From: Saccharomyces paradoxus
Lineage: Eukaryota; Ascomycota; Saccharomycetes; Saccharomycetales; Saccharomycetaceae
DNA length: 64,000 nucleotides
Reading direction: 5' to 3'
NCBI RefSeq assembly: GCF_002079055.1
Contig: NC_047498.1
Coordinates: 124,001-188,000 of the forward strand
Shown piece after piece: positions 28,235 through 38,539 of the stretch. Under the pieces are notes generated by a model, which worked only from the letters and a program-made list of their open reading frames with translations, did not search any database and was not told the origin of the DNA. Position 1 is the stretch's first letter. The number at the start of each line of letters is the position of its first letter. A program made the position numbers and the translations under genes.

Positions 28235-28883
28235 TATTCCTATAGTATCTCCAGGCTTTTATATCCCAGAATTATGCTTTCATGATTGAAGACATAAAAT
28301 ATCAAGCTAATACTATATATGGCAAGCAGGTGAATGAGATGAGATAAAATTTTTCAGTTTTCGGGCATCGCAGAAAAAAAATTTAGAAACTGAAAGTAAA
28401 ACGACGTATTATGGTTTGCTGTGCGCCGAAGCAAAATGAAAGAAAACATTTAATTTTTGAGTTTAAGCAAGTATAGAAATACATATACTCCATGGATGGG
28501 TAGATAAGAGAAATTGGCTTTATATGTAATTAATGAAAAGAGCATCGTTATATATGAAGCCTGCTGCGTGCTAGGCTTCTTCGGACTTTTGTGATATTTT
28601 GAATCTAGGAAATTTAACATCTTAGGCATAAGAAAACGTTATATCTTGGGAACTAAGAAATGCTAAATTTTTCCTTTCTTCCAAGTGGTTGTTACCAGTA
28701 ATTATTTATTTTTGATGAAGTTTTCCCTTTGATTTTACTTTTTGGAAGCAGTTTCAACAATTCCAAGAAGATAATTTGACGTGCTCCATCAAATCCTAAA
28801 AATAAATATGTGACATAATCAATCTAGGAGTAACGTTTAAATATGTAGTCTTCTACGTAGAACCTCAGTAAAGAAGTGATATA
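28235..28883. other. NOC3 promoter / CMS1 3' region
   Basis: A 649 bp spacer between co-oriented genes. Apart from the PAC/RRPE pair near NOC3 (listed separately) it is plain AT-rich sequence. I looked for a snoRNA (C/D or H/ACA boxes with guide-like stems) and saw none that I could defend. Confidence 0.5.
28336..28356. promoter_or_regulatory. PAC + RRPE in NOC3 promoter
   Basis: GAGATGAG (28336-28343) is directly followed by an RRPE-like TAAAATTTTTCA (28345-28356), about 100-120 bp upstream of the NOC3 start. This is the ribosome-biogenesis regulon signature, in the same arrangement and distance as at DRS1. Confidence 0.7.
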
Positions 28884-29759
28884 TTAATATAGCAGTATTT
28901 TCACCGAACTTTTCTTATTCAAAAAGGTTTTCAAGACTTGGCAGAGGACAGCTGCATTCTCAAATGATAATATAGTGTTATCCTTAGGGTCTAAATAACT
29001 TGCATCAAGAATGATGTCTAACTTTTCCTTTCCTTGAAATAATAAGTCGGTTGCTTCTATAATTTTCTGCATTCTTGTTGGTGTGACGATAAAATAAAGG
29101 GTGTCTCTGTTATTTTTTGATTTTTTTGGTTTGTCAGCAAGCAAACGTTCCACGGTGGCTATATCATCCTTTAGTTTACTTTTAGAGAATAGTTTAACGC
29201 AATTCTTGCCGCCGTTTAGACTACGATAAACATCTGCTACTCTAATATTAGACATAGAAAAAACAATTTTTTTTGGAGCTACAGAAAACTTTTGAATAAA
29301 AGCAGGAAAATTGCTTAATCTACGTTCAGCGTCAAATTTTTCTGTCGAAAGGAAATCATTTTTTTTGAAGTATAGTTCCTCTAATTCTAAAGCACTCAAC
29401 TCAGGATTTTTTTCTCGTATCAAAGTTGTTAGGTACTCTGTAATTTTTTCTGGCGAACTTGCAGGAATCGCTTTTCGTTGTGAGACAATATATTGGCTTT
29501 CCTCTTTCCTTTTCTCAATTAGCTTTGATTTTTTCTGTAGCTTCTTCTGTCTTTTGGACACAGGTCTTCCCGAATCGTCTTCTGAATTTCTTTCCACTTT
29601 TTTTCCATCCGTATAATCAACATCACCATCATCTTCTTCTATGGATCTCTTTTGTAACACATTGCTTGAGGGACTGTCAACCTTAGCGTCAGAAATTGGT
29701 TCATGTTCAGCATCAAAATCATAGGCAAGTCCATCATCTAAATCATCTGGATTAGACAT
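28884..29759 (-). CDS. CMS1: Cms1, 90S pre-ribosome/SSU processome component
   Basis: A 291-residue protein, starting at MSNPDDLDDGLAYDFD. That start gives the S. cerevisiae length; an in-frame ATG fifteen codons upstream has no family support. The N-terminal 100 residues are acidic then strongly basic (KRQKKLQKKSKLIEKRK). The rest is a compact domain distantly like a single helicase-type RecA lobe without its catalytic motifs (FSMSNIRVADVYRSL, TLYFIVTPTRMQKII, LDIILDASYL). Cms1 was found as a high-copy suppressor of mcm10 and associates with early 90S particles. An RRPE lies about 90 bp upstream. Adjacent NOC3 is also a ribosome-assembly gene. Confidence 0.94.
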   Translation of the reverse strand: MSNPDDLDDGLAYDFDAEHEPISDAKVDSPSSNVLQKRSIEEDDGDVDYTDGKKVERNSEDDSGRPVSKRQKKLQKKSKLIEKRKEESQYIVSQRKAIPASSPEKITEYLTTLIREKNPELSALELEELYFKKNDFLSTEKFDAERRLSNFPAFIQKFSVAPKKIVFSMSNIRVADVYRSLNGGKNCVKLFSKSKLKDDIATVERLLADKPKKSKNNRDTLYFIVTPTRMQKIIEATDLLFQGKEKLDIILDASYLDPKDNTILSFENAAVLCQVLKTFLNKKSSVKILLY

Positions 29760-29828
29760 TTCCGGTTCAATTGTTCTGACTATATGCTTACAAGTTAGTA
29801 GCAAGCATCAAATCTTAATTCTCATTGC

Positions 29829-29855
29829 CTCATCTATGGTCATCTCAAAAATTTT
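29829..29855. promoter_or_regulatory. PAC-like + RRPE in CMS1 promoter
   Basis: CTCATCTA (29829-29836, one mismatch to PAC on the minus strand) and CAAAAATTTTC (29846-29856) lie 70-100 bp upstream of CMS1. The RRPE is good and the PAC imperfect. Confidence 0.5.
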
Positions 29856-29962
29856 CTCTTCATTTTTTTGGTTAATATTAAATGTAAGGAATGTTTGGGT
29901 GTCTCTGTATATTGTACATTATAGAGCGAAAAAAATATAGAGTATATATTAGTAGTTGATTA

Positions 29963-31525
29963 TTAGTAGATGTACCTGAAATTTCTATTTTCGATATCAG
30001 TCAAGTCCAAAAATTGGTACTTCTTCTTTTCTTGACCTTCTTGTTCCTTATCACGCTTTTCATTCTCCTTCTTGCAAATGTAGCCGATGTATAATTGCAA
30101 GGGAACACAAACACACTGAGTGACCAATAGGGCAATCTTTGCTGGGATGTAACGTGGAGCAGAGTACGCCCTAAACATCTGTGGAGCAATAATACAGGAG
30201 ACGTTGTATACAATCATTGTAATGGCATTTCTGAAAACCCTTTTGGTGTAACCGGAAGTGTTGCATGAATTCCAGATGTAAATATTAGTAATGACACAGG
30301 AACCACTGTAAAGCAAGTACAGAGAAAATAAGTTACCGATCTTATGGGATAATGGCAAACTGATAAGAACGATACAACCTATAATAGCTGGAATATACAT
30401 AGATGTGGTTATGAGTGTGATATGACCCCAGCGGGACAACATTTGGGTTGTTATAAGAATAATCATAGCTGTAATGGCACCAATAGGCAACTGCAGTAAT
30501 GCTGTTTCATACTTGTCGAAACCAAAAGTACCAGTGATAGTCACTGAAAATGTACCAATAGCACCAGTAGAAATTTGAGAACATGCAGTTAGTAAAAGCA
30601 TTGGCCAAGTAAACTTATCGTGAAGGAATAGTTCTTTAACTTGTTGCTTCTTAAACTTCTTTGTTTCCAAACCGGTTTGGTTAGCTCTGATATGCTCAAC
30701 AACTTGAATTTTCTCCTCTTTGTTCAAGAACCAAGCATTAGTGACGTTATCTGGAAGGTACAAGAATGTCAGAACACCAAACGCAACGGTAACCAGACCA
30801 ACAACCAAAAACATAATTTGCCAAGAGGTAAAAGCAGTACCATGGTAATGTAAAAACCCAAAAGAAATTAACCCACCGACAATATAACCAGTACCAGCCT
30901 GTGTGGCCCAGAATCCGATTCTTGCACTCTGTTCAGATTTAGTATAATACATACCACTAATAGCGATACAACCAACTGCACTTGAGGATTCAAAGAGACC
31001 TAAGAGAGTACGAACGATCATCAACGAGGCGTACGTCTTACAAGCAGCATGACAAGCCAGCACAATACCCCAGACGGTAATAAAAGTACCTAGGATTTTG
31101 GAAATAGGAAATTTTTGTATTAGGTAAGTGACCACAGGTTCCATGAAAATGTAAGCAGCAGAAAAAATAGTACCCAAATTAGAAAATTCGTTGCCTTTCA
31201 AATGGTCTTTGATACCCATTGATGCGGCATAGTTCAGCAGAGCTTTATCCAAAAACATCAGAAGATACGTACAGCATAAAAAGGGCAGAATGAAGAGATC
31301 TACTTTTCTCAGCACCTTCGGAGCTAATTCATGAGAACCATAGAAGTTGGCCTCTTCGCCTGCAACGCTATCGTCCTCATCAACCGTAGAGCCTTCGTCG
31401 AGGCCGTTCTGCTTCAAAAATCTTAAAGCGACGTCCGCATCGTCCACGTTAACGCTCGAGGTACTCACGGAACAACTATCGGCGTTAGCTGCCTTCTTTT
31501 CCACGTCCATGGATCGTTGTGACAT
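29963..31525 (-). CDS. THI73: Thi73, MFS transporter of the Dal5 (anion:cation symporter) family
   Basis: A 520-residue protein with a hydrophilic acidic N-terminus of about 75 residues and then 12 membrane spans in two halves, split by a charged loop around 270-300 (NQTGLETKKFKKQQVKE). The first span region shows the family block LDKALLNYAASMGI. The C-terminus is cytosolic and ends NRNFRYIY. Members of the Dal5/Tna1/Thi73 group carry small anions such as allantoate and nicotinate. S. cerevisiae THI73 is repressed by thiamine, responds to Thi2/Pdc2-type control, and has been linked to carboxylic-acid uptake; the true substrate is unsettled. Confidence 0.96.
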   Translation of the reverse strand: MSQRSMDVEKKAANADSCSVSTSSVNVDDADVALRFLKQNGLDEGSTVDEDDSVAGEEANFYGSHELAPKVLRKVDLFILPFLCCTYLLMFLDKALLNYAASMGIKDHLKGNEFSNLGTIFSAAYIFMEPVVTYLIQKFPISKILGTFITVWGIVLACHAACKTYASLMIVRTLLGLFESSSAVGCIAISGMYYTKSEQSARIGFWATQAGTGYIVGGLISFGFLHYHGTAFTSWQIMFLVVGLVTVAFGVLTFLYLPDNVTNAWFLNKEEKIQVVEHIRANQTGLETKKFKKQQVKELFLHDKFTWPMLLLTACSQISTGAIGTFSVTITGTFGFDKYETALLQLPIGAITAMIILITTQMLSRWGHITLITTSMYIPAIIGCIVLISLPLSHKIGNLFSLYLLYSGSCVITNIYIWNSCNTSGYTKRVFRNAITMIVYNVSCIIAPQMFRAYSAPRYIPAKIALLVTQCVCVPLQLYIGYICKKENEKRDKEQEGQEKKKYQFLDLTDIENRNFRYIY

Positions 31526-32069
31526 GTTTTTTATTCTATTGATTTGCTGACGCCTTCACCTTCTCAGCAAGAACAAGCAAATTTTTACACCATCATACTT
31601 CGAACTGTCTTATATACATGTACATATGCACCCACTGAGATGCTCATCGAGATTGCTCATCACGTCTGACAAGGCTGTCACCACCATGTTTTCGGCCGGA
31701 CCAAATGACAGTCCTTTCAAGGGAAACTCAAAGAGACCATATTAACTAAAGAGGATCGACCATATATGCAAAAAAAAACAAATAGCTATGGCGGCACTAA
31801 AACCAACCAAACACCACCTATGATTACTGTTGATAATGATAGCGATTCGAAATTTGCCAATAAACCTGCCTATTACGCGTCATGTACTTGAGAGTAATAT
31901 ACTGGAAGTTCGAGATACTCCGCACAGGGTCTGGGTGGTAGGTTTCTTCGCTATTGTGTAGTTTTTCAAGATACGTAAAAGGTGTTCATCTTATCTTATA
32001 TAGATGCAGATGATTGCTTATGAAGGAAGTCGGTAGCTAATTGCGTGTGCGGAAGGATTGTGCGGTAGA
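31526..32069. other. THI73/SSL1 divergent promoter region
   Basis: A 544 bp divergent promoter spacer. A TTCGGCCGGACC block at about 31691-31702 contains abutted CGG/CCG half sites as recognised by Zn2Cys6 factors; thiamine control by Thi2 is possible but not shown. No other gene seen. Confidence 0.4.
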
Positions 32070-33449
32070 ATGGCTCCTGTAGTAGTTTCAGAATCTGAAG
32101 AGGATGAGGATAGAGTTGCTATTACAAGAAGAAGTAAGAGACAGGTTCATTTTGATGGTGATGGAGATGATCGTGTAGACCAACAGCAACAGCATTCAAA
32201 CCATAGAGATAGGGATAGGCATGCGCAGCGTAAGAAGAAGAAAAGGCTCTCGAATAGAAACCTACAAGGTTCCAATGGTGGGTACGCTTGGGAAGATGAG
32301 ATCAAGAGAAGTTGGGATTTGGTGAAAGTGGACGATGAAGGGGATATGGCATCCCTTGTGGCTAGCATTGTAGAGGCCAGAAAGAAACGTACAGCTAAAA
32401 AGAATATAACGCCATATCAAAGAGGCATCATCAGAAGTTTAATATTAACCCTAGATTGCAGTGAAGCTATGCTGGAAAAGGATTTGAGACCAAACAGACA
32501 TGCAATGATTATTCAGTATGCCATAGATTTTGTCCATGAATTTTTTGATCAAAATCCAATATCTCAAATGGGTATTATCATAATGAGAAACGGCTTGGCA
32601 CAGCTAGTCAGCCAAGTTAGCGGAAACCCGCAGGATCACATTGATGCGTTGAAATCCATCAGGAAACAGGAACCAAAGGGGAACCCCTCCTTGCAAAATG
32701 CATTAGAAATGGCAAGAGGCCTCTTACTGCCTGTTCCTGCACATTGCACAAGAGAAGTGCTGATTGTGTTTGGTAGTCTTTCCACAACTGATCCTGGCGA
32801 TATTCACCAAACTATTGATTCGTTAGTTTCTGAGAAAATTAGAGTGAAGGTTCTGGGGTTGTCAGCTCAAGTGGCCATTTGTAAAGAATTATGTAAGGCA
32901 ACAAACTATGGTGATGAATCCTTCTATAAAATTTTACTCGATGAAACCCACCTAAAGGAACTATTCAACGAGGCTGTTACTCCTTTACCCGTTAACAAGA
33001 TTAATAAGGGTTTCACACTTGTAAAGATGGGGTTCCCGACAAGAATATTTGAAGATACTCCGACGTTTTGCTCATGCCATTCCAAGTTAGTTTACGGCGG
33101 ATACTTCTGTCCCAATTGTCACAGTAAGGTTTGTTCATTGCCCACAGTCTGTCCATGCTGTGACTTGATGTTGATCCTTTCAACCCACTTGGCTAGATCA
33201 TATCACCATCTAATGCCATTGAAAACATTTGCCGAAGTACCCACAACAGAAAAATTTCGATCAGAAGACTGCTTTAGTTGCCAGTCAAGATTTCCCATAC
33301 TTAAAAATAATAAAAATGGTAAACTACTAACAAGTTCTCGCTATCGTTGTGAGGATTGTAAACAAGAATTTTGTGTTGATTGCGATTTATTCATCCATGA
33401 AATCCTTCATAACTGTCCAGGTTGTGAATCCAAGCCCCTAATAACTTAA
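32070..33449 (+). CDS. SSL1: Ssl1, TFIIH core subunit (p44 homologue)
   Basis: A 459-residue protein starting at MAPVVVSESEEDEDRV; an ATG four codons earlier is in frame but not conserved. After an acidic/basic N-tail comes a von Willebrand A-like domain (about 120-300, starting IIRSLILTLDCSEAM). Two zinc modules follow: a C4 finger (CSCHSK, CPNCHSK, CPCC; about 335-370) and a C-terminal RING-like C4C4 module (CFSCQSR, YRCEDCKQEFCVDCD, CPGC; about 402-453). Ssl1 contacts Rad3 (XPD) and Tfb4 in TFIIH, acting in Pol II initiation and nucleotide-excision repair. The Gln run near residue 34 is shorter than I recall in S. cerevisiae (461 residues). Confidence 0.97.
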   Translation: MAPVVVSESEEDEDRVAITRRSKRQVHFDGDGDDRVDQQQQHSNHRDRDRHAQRKKKKRLSNRNLQGSNGGYAWEDEIKRSWDLVKVDDEGDMASLVASIVEARKKRTAKKNITPYQRGIIRSLILTLDCSEAMLEKDLRPNRHAMIIQYAIDFVHEFFDQNPISQMGIIIMRNGLAQLVSQVSGNPQDHIDALKSIRKQEPKGNPSLQNALEMARGLLLPVPAHCTREVLIVFGSLSTTDPGDIHQTIDSLVSEKIRVKVLGLSAQVAICKELCKATNYGDESFYKILLDETHLKELFNEAVTPLPVNKINKGFTLVKMGFPTRIFEDTPTFCSCHSKLVYGGYFCPNCHSKVCSLPTVCPCCDLMLILSTHLARSYHHLMPLKTFAEVPTTEKFRSEDCFSCQSRFPILKNNKNGKLLTSSRYRCEDCKQEFCVDCDLFIHEILHNCPGCESKPLIT

Positions 33450-33761
33450 CGAAAATCTCTCTACGTATTACGCGATCAGTCTTCCATCATATAATAAAGT
33501 TCAAGTAGTAGAAAATCGAGTATCTTTTAATGGACATATATCTACATATTTCTATAAAAATAACCTCATTTGATGTTCTGTTGATTATTGCAAGATAATT
33601 ATAGTAGCGTTAACGACATTAAGTATATTTCTTGCTGCTCTCAACTTATCAAACCCTTTTTAAATAAAAAAAAAATCTTTGTTTTACAATAATATTAATA
33701 ATAATTTTAAATAAATATCGTTACATTCTATCATGCCGTTCTCTCCACTGTACAACCAAAC
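33450..33761. other. SSL1/SSK1 convergent spacer
   Basis: A 312 bp AT-rich 3' spacer with an A tract near 33666-33676 and AT-rich TTATTAA-type sequence. No gene found. Confidence 0.6.
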
Positions 33762-35900
33762 TCAAAATTCTATTTGAGTTGGAGAAAGATTTGAGTTATT
33801 CCTTACTGGACTGTGTTTAGGGGTCATAGAGGTTGCTTGTTTGAAAGAGTTGGGATTGGAAGGTGCAATAGGTTTCTGTGGAGATTTAACCAAAACGCTA
33901 TCAGTCATCCGACTTTCTCCCTGCTTCCAGCTGTCAAAATCAATCAGGGCCTGCATACAACCCCACTCTGTAATTTTCTTGCTAAGCCAGTGTAAGTTCA
34001 CTGGTTTAGTCAAGTAGTCGTTACAACCAGAAAGAAGTGCTTTTCTTTTATCCATTTGAGAGTTGGATGCTGTTAATGCCACAATGATCACAGGCGCCTG
34101 AGAAAACCTCTTCGAAGCTCCTTTTTCAATATTGGAATGTGAGTTATTGGGACTTTTTTGAATGCCAATGCCATTTTGTTTTTCAGAATCTCGTATCTGC
34201 TTGGCAGCTTCTATACCAGACAAGACAGGTAACTGTAAGTCCATGAAAATTAAATGCAATCCACCTTCCTTCCAAATATTAACAGCTTCTTGACCATTTT
34301 TAGCCAATTTATACGAGATTTTGTGTTTTCTCAGAAAGGAACCTAATATAGCTTGGTTGATAACGTTATCTTCAACTATTAAAACATTGATTTTGGGAAA
34401 AACTTTTTCACTTGTAGTGGTAAAAAGATTTGGTAAGGGATCGGGTGGAGAAGAAACGGCAAAAGGTGCGTTATAGAGCGAGTTTGAACAATGCGGTGTT
34501 TGACTATTTGTTAATATTGGTGATGAAGGCGTAACATTGTCTTTTCTTCTTTGTCCTTCTGGTATGGGTTGCATTATACCTATACCGGATTCATTAAGTG
34601 GCCCGCTTTCTTGTAAAGGAGACCCGGTATTCGCTTCTAACTCTGAATGAGTAACCGTGTCTTCATTGTTGAAAGACGAATCCGTGTTAGCCACTGGTTT
34701 ATTTCTAAAATCCACCCCTCCTTTATAGCCTTTTGGCAACAGCAAGATTGCTTGCCAGGGCGAATCAGCATCTTTTTCCTCATCCCTCAGTTCTTGTGAC
34801 GCTCTTCTCAATTGTTCTTCATCAGTTATTAATTTAAATTTCTGGAGGTTGCTATTATCATTTTTATCTAAAAGATTTGCTTTATCATTAACCCTTAACT
34901 TAGGACTTCGTTCGCCTAAAGAAATTTGATCGTCTAGGTCAAAAACACCAACGACTCCTCGGTCTGTTGATTGAATTGCCTGCTGCGAAATTTCTTCATT
35001 CGTAGGAACATAGTCTTCAACGTTTAAGATGTCTAAAGGCGGTACATCCTGACGTAAGTTAACATTCGAAAATATCAGCAAAGGCTGAGATGCAGATTGG
35101 GAGCCCATGGTTCCGAATAGTTCCTTATATATGTTAATAGCCAATTCATCCGGTTCAAAGATAATTTTATAAGTGCAATCATCCACAGATTCCGTGGTAC
35201 AATTTAAACCTTTTCTAATCAACGGCCTTGTGTATTTGTTTTTATTATGCGGTGAGACGTATGCGAGACCAGTTGATGTCATGATTTGATTATCTGAATG
35301 AAAGTTAGGGTAAGGTGAGACGGACGCAAATCGCAGTAACGGACTTTTAGCTGTCGCTGAAAACTGTTTAGGACTAGTGGAGTATGGTCTTTGCGGGCTT
35401 AACATTGGCGCCTCATTGGGAGGAAAATCCGCATTACTAGTCGCGGCCACTGTCGGCGTGGCGGCAAAGGCGTCGTATAATGCTCCTCTTTTCTGGGTAG
35501 GCTTAGGATGCTGGAGAACATTCCTGTCCTTTGCCAAGTCTTTTGGAAGACCAAATGTTCCAGTTGTAGGGCTCACAGAACTCTTTGTATTACTATTAAC
35601 AGAAAGATTGACGCAACTGCCAGCGCCATTACTCTTCTTTCGACAACTAGTATCGTTATTGTTGTTACTACTAGTATTATCAGCTTGATTTTCCAACTTG
35701 GGTGCGTACAGGCCTATAGCAATGGAGGCATTATCATTAATTTCTCGCCATCGGGTCGAACTCAGTTTCTGAAAAAACCTGCTTTTCAAATCATCAACAG
35801 TGTCTATTTCATCGAACTGTACGGAAATTGGCTGGTTAACTTCATCCGTTGAGTTGTCTATTCGTAGCCAAACCTTCCACAGTAACGCAGAATTAAGCAT
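33762..35900 (-). CDS. SSK1: Ssk1, response regulator of the HOG osmosensing phosphorelay
   Basis: A 712-residue protein. The C-terminal half contains a CheY-like receiver domain (about 503-650, starting KINVLIVEDNVINQ) with the acidic pair ED, the phospho-acceptor Asp554 in IFMDLQLP, and the conserved Lys in DYLTKPV. The N-terminal 500 residues are low-complexity (Ser, Asn, Pro) with several S/T-P sites. In the Sln1-Ypd1-Ssk1 relay, phosphorylated Ssk1 is inactive. Osmotic shock leaves it unphosphorylated, and it then binds and activates the MAPKKKs Ssk2 and Ssk22. Length and Asp554 position match S. cerevisiae exactly. Confidence 0.98.
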   Translation of the reverse strand: MLNSALLWKVWLRIDNSTDEVNQPISVQFDEIDTVDDLKSRFFQKLSSTRWREINDNASIAIGLYAPKLENQADNTSSNNNNDTSCRKKSNGAGSCVNLSVNSNTKSSVSPTTGTFGLPKDLAKDRNVLQHPKPTQKRGALYDAFAATPTVAATSNADFPPNEAPMLSPQRPYSTSPKQFSATAKSPLLRFASVSPYPNFHSDNQIMTSTGLAYVSPHNKNKYTRPLIRKGLNCTTESVDDCTYKIIFEPDELAINIYKELFGTMGSQSASQPLLIFSNVNLRQDVPPLDILNVEDYVPTNEEISQQAIQSTDRGVVGVFDLDDQISLGERSPKLRVNDKANLLDKNDNSNLQKFKLITDEEQLRRASQELRDEEKDADSPWQAILLLPKGYKGGVDFRNKPVANTDSSFNNEDTVTHSELEANTGSPLQESGPLNESGIGIMQPIPEGQRRKDNVTPSSPILTNSQTPHCSNSLYNAPFAVSSPPDPLPNLFTTTSEKVFPKINVLIVEDNVINQAILGSFLRKHKISYKLAKNGQEAVNIWKEGGLHLIFMDLQLPVLSGIEAAKQIRDSEKQNGIGIQKSPNNSHSNIEKGASKRFSQAPVIIVALTASNSQMDKRKALLSGCNDYLTKPVNLHWLSKKITEWGCMQALIDFDSWKQGESRMTDSVLVKSPQKPIAPSNPNSFKQATSMTPKHSPVRNNSNLSPTQIEF

Positions 35901-36399
35901 TTTTTGCTGTTTCTCCCAAATCGGTTTATTTTTGATTTAGAGCAGACTTCCCAATATTCTTTGTACAAAACGGCTGAAATTGTACTCAAAACAAACGCTA
36001 TTCTGAGGTCTAAAACTAACCAAACACGTTATTTTTCTAAATAAAACAATGTCACTGGCCAGTTAACCACAGCTCAGCTGGTTTCAACGTAGTCATTGCC
36101 AGCAAAAAGGCAACCAGGCCTATTTATAACTATATAGCCACTGTTAAATTCACTAGAAAAAAAGTAAAAGAATTCAATCCAGGGGCGCTTTTAGGGCTTC
36201 TGAAGGCTGAAAACAAAATTTAGGGTATTCGCATAAATAGTATGAGGGTTTTGTTTACTAGGAAATAAAAATTAGGTTAAAAGCTGGCAAAAAAAAGAAA
36301 CGCGGTAATTGTAGACATAGTGATGACGATAATAATAATATATGTGTGCGGTTCGGTTTATATTCAGTAGTAAAAGAAGCCCGATAGTAGCCGTGGCGA
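35901..36399. other. SSK1/NSE1 divergent promoter region
   Basis: A 499 bp divergent spacer. No strong regulatory consensus or RNA gene recognised. Confidence 0.5.
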
Positions 36400-37410
36400 A
36401 TGGAGGTACACGAAGAGCAGGTCTCTACACCTGTAACAGGGCATATTACTGCGAAACGTCTGCTACAGTATATATTGTCAGCAAGGGGCATTTGCCATGA
36501 AAATGCTTTAATTCTAGCCCTAATGAGATTGGAAACTGATGCTTCAACGTTCAACACGAAATGGTCGATCCAGCAGTGGATCGACAAGTTAAATGAGTAT
36601 ATAAACGCTATTAACATAAAACTGAACCTTTTGGGTTACAAGATCATTCGGATCAACCACGGAATTGGAAGAAACGCAGTGACTTTAAAGACGAAGCAGG
36701 ATTTTGGGCCCTTCGAAGATAATACAGCAGTACTAGCTCACGATAATGGTTCTGCAGTTTTGCAACCGATAGTACTTCCGGAGAGTAACAGGTTTTTCGT
36801 ATATGTCAACTTAGCGTCAACAGAGGAGACCAAGCTGGCCACGAGGTTTAATCAAAAGGAGATCGAGTTCATTAAATGGGCCATAGAGCAATTCATTATG
36901 AGTGGAGAGACCATCGTCGAAGGTATAGCATCAGATACATCGGTGATTGTGAGGGAAGTCAACCGTATTCTTATAGCAGCCACAGGGGACTCCAATCTCG
37001 CGAAATGGCGTAAGCTCAGTACATTTTCAGTGGGATCCACCAATCTCTTCCAATTTCAAGAATTGACGGCTACGGAAATCGAAGACTTGCTACTCCGATT
37101 ATGTGAACTGAAATGGTTCTGCAGAACTAAGGAGGGGAAGTTCGGTATTGATCTCCGCTGCATAGCGGAACTAGAAGAATACTTAACATCCATGTACAAT
37201 TTAAACACTTGCCAAAATTGCCACAAGTTAGCTATTCAAGGTGTAAGGTGCGGCAACGAATCATGCCGAGGAGAAGACGAGGAAACGGGAGAGAACAGTC
37301 CCCCTCAAATTTGGCATGTTGATTGTTTCAAGCATTATATTACCCATGTAAGCAAGAATTGTGATCTTTGCGGTTCATCGCTAATCACAGAGGGCGTATA
37401 CGTTATTTAA
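36400..37410 (+). CDS. NSE1: Nse1, RING-type subunit of the Smc5-Smc6 complex
   Basis: A 336-residue protein. The N-terminal two-thirds form winged-helix domains of the NSE1 family. The C-terminus (about 270-330) is a variant RING (NSE1-RING, C4HC3): CQNCHK, CGNESC, WHVDCFKHYI, CDLCGSS. Nse1 pairs with the MAGE-family Nse3 and kleisin Nse4, and its E3 activity supports the Smc5/6 role in recombinational repair and segregation of repetitive DNA. Length is as in S. cerevisiae. Confidence 0.97.
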   Translation: MEVHEEQVSTPVTGHITAKRLLQYILSARGICHENALILALMRLETDASTFNTKWSIQQWIDKLNEYINAINIKLNLLGYKIIRINHGIGRNAVTLKTKQDFGPFEDNTAVLAHDNGSAVLQPIVLPESNRFFVYVNLASTEETKLATRFNQKEIEFIKWAIEQFIMSGETIVEGIASDTSVIVREVNRILIAATGDSNLAKWRKLSTFSVGSTNLFQFQELTATEIEDLLLRLCELKWFCRTKEGKFGIDLRCIAELEEYLTSMYNLNTCQNCHKLAIQGVRCGNESCRGEDEETGENSPPQIWHVDCFKHYITHVSKNCDLCGSSLITEGVYVI

Positions 37411-37585
37411 ACTAAAATATATATCTTTCTGTGTTATTTACAAGACTTATCTATACAAACATTTGATTCCTCGAATTATTTTAATTACCCCAAACGATAT
37501 GGAATTGAACACGGCTCGAGGTTTGTACCACTTGTATTAGGTATATATGCATTTGTAATAACTCATTTTAGGTCCTCATTTTAAA

Positions 37586-38092
37586 TCATTTGCTGATACC
37601 CCTTTTTTCCAAAAAGTCTTTAGCTTCATTTATCTTAGTGGCTAGAAATGGAGAACCACCTTTGTCTGGGTGATTAGCTAACATGATTTTCCTATGAACC
37701 TCTTTCAATTTTTTTTTGGACAAGGTGTTTTCTGTCAAATTTAGAATCTGTAGAGCCTCTTTAGAATTCATTTTTGGGTCAAATCCGCCTTTCAAGAAGG
37801 CAGTGGTGGATTTACCACCGTTAAGTCCTTTCGATATCGATTTATATGCACCCGCTGTAAAATATAAAGTTAAAAAGGCCCCAAAACCTGTTATCACAGG
37901 GTGTTCCCCCATATAGTTCAAGGCTTGGTCAAAATAAAGGTCCATTCCGGTCTTTTGACCTTGTAGACCATTCTGGACACCGTTGTTGACACTAGCCTCA
38001 TTAACACTAACGTTTGCAGAGCCATTAGTTTGGCCTGGAATGGGTAGTTGTGGTGCCTCAATAGAATTAGCAGTATTGCTTTGAGAACTCAT
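37586..38092 (-). CDS. PAM18: Pam18 (Tim14), J-protein of the mitochondrial import motor
   Basis: A 168-residue protein with an intermembrane-space N-terminal segment of about 60 residues (Asn/Gly/Ser-rich), one transmembrane helix at about 65-84 (PVITGFGAFLTLYFTAGAY), and a C-terminal J domain with the HPD tripeptide at 141-143 (ANHPDKGGS). Pam18 stimulates the ATPase of mtHsp70 (Ssc1) at the TIM23 channel and is held in check by Pam16. It is divergent from RLP24, with a shared 447 bp promoter spacer. Confidence 0.98.
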   Translation of the reverse strand: MSSQSNTANSIEAPQLPIPGQTNGSANVSVNEASVNNGVQNGLQGQKTGMDLYFDQALNYMGEHPVITGFGAFLTLYFTAGAYKSISKGLNGGKSTTAFLKGGFDPKMNSKEALQILNLTENTLSKKKLKEVHRKIMLANHPDKGGSPFLATKINEAKDFLEKRGISK

Positions 38093-38293
38093 CGTGTTGT
38101 GCGTGTGAAAATGTTTGTAAAATCTTGCTAAATTATGCTATGGCAGGAAGATGTACAAATCTCACCGTTATTCGTCCTTCGTCTTGGCCAAGGGTCTCTA
38201 CCGAATGAGTCCTACGTTGATCCAAATGGCTTTTACAGTTGGTCCGATTCTCGCTCTTTAGATTTTTTGTCCGCTCGCCTCGAACTCAGCGGA

Positions 38294-38365
38294 GTGAAAA
38301 ATTTTCACTCGTCTTTTTAGAATAATGTATTTCTAAACTCATCTCATCTCATCCCACCTCATCTC
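38294..38365. promoter_or_regulatory. RRPE and tandem PAC boxes upstream of RLP24
   Basis: GTGAAAAATTTTCAC (38294-38308) is a palindromic RRPE. CTCATCTC (PAC on the minus strand) occurs at 38338-38345, 38343-38350 and 38358-38365, with a CTCATCCC between. This is the densest PAC cluster in the window, 175-245 bp upstream of RLP24. The remaining spacer (38093-38539) is otherwise unremarkable. Confidence 0.75.
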
Positions 38366-38539
38366 CCACTTACAATAACTTCCCTCTTTATCCGTGACAT
38401 ACCACTTTTAAGCTCTTCTATTTGTATTTTGAAGATATTACCATTCGAGCGTGAGTTGTCTATACTGTTACCGCTACCCTCGTGATTTGCATTCAGAAAC
38501 AAACGGAAAAGGAAAGTAAAAGTTTAATAAGTACAAAAA

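Noticed and set aside
28235-28883. snoRNA in the NOC3/CMS1 spacer
   Set aside because: I saw no convincing C/D or H/ACA box pair with a flanking stem, and know of no snoRNA at this locus.
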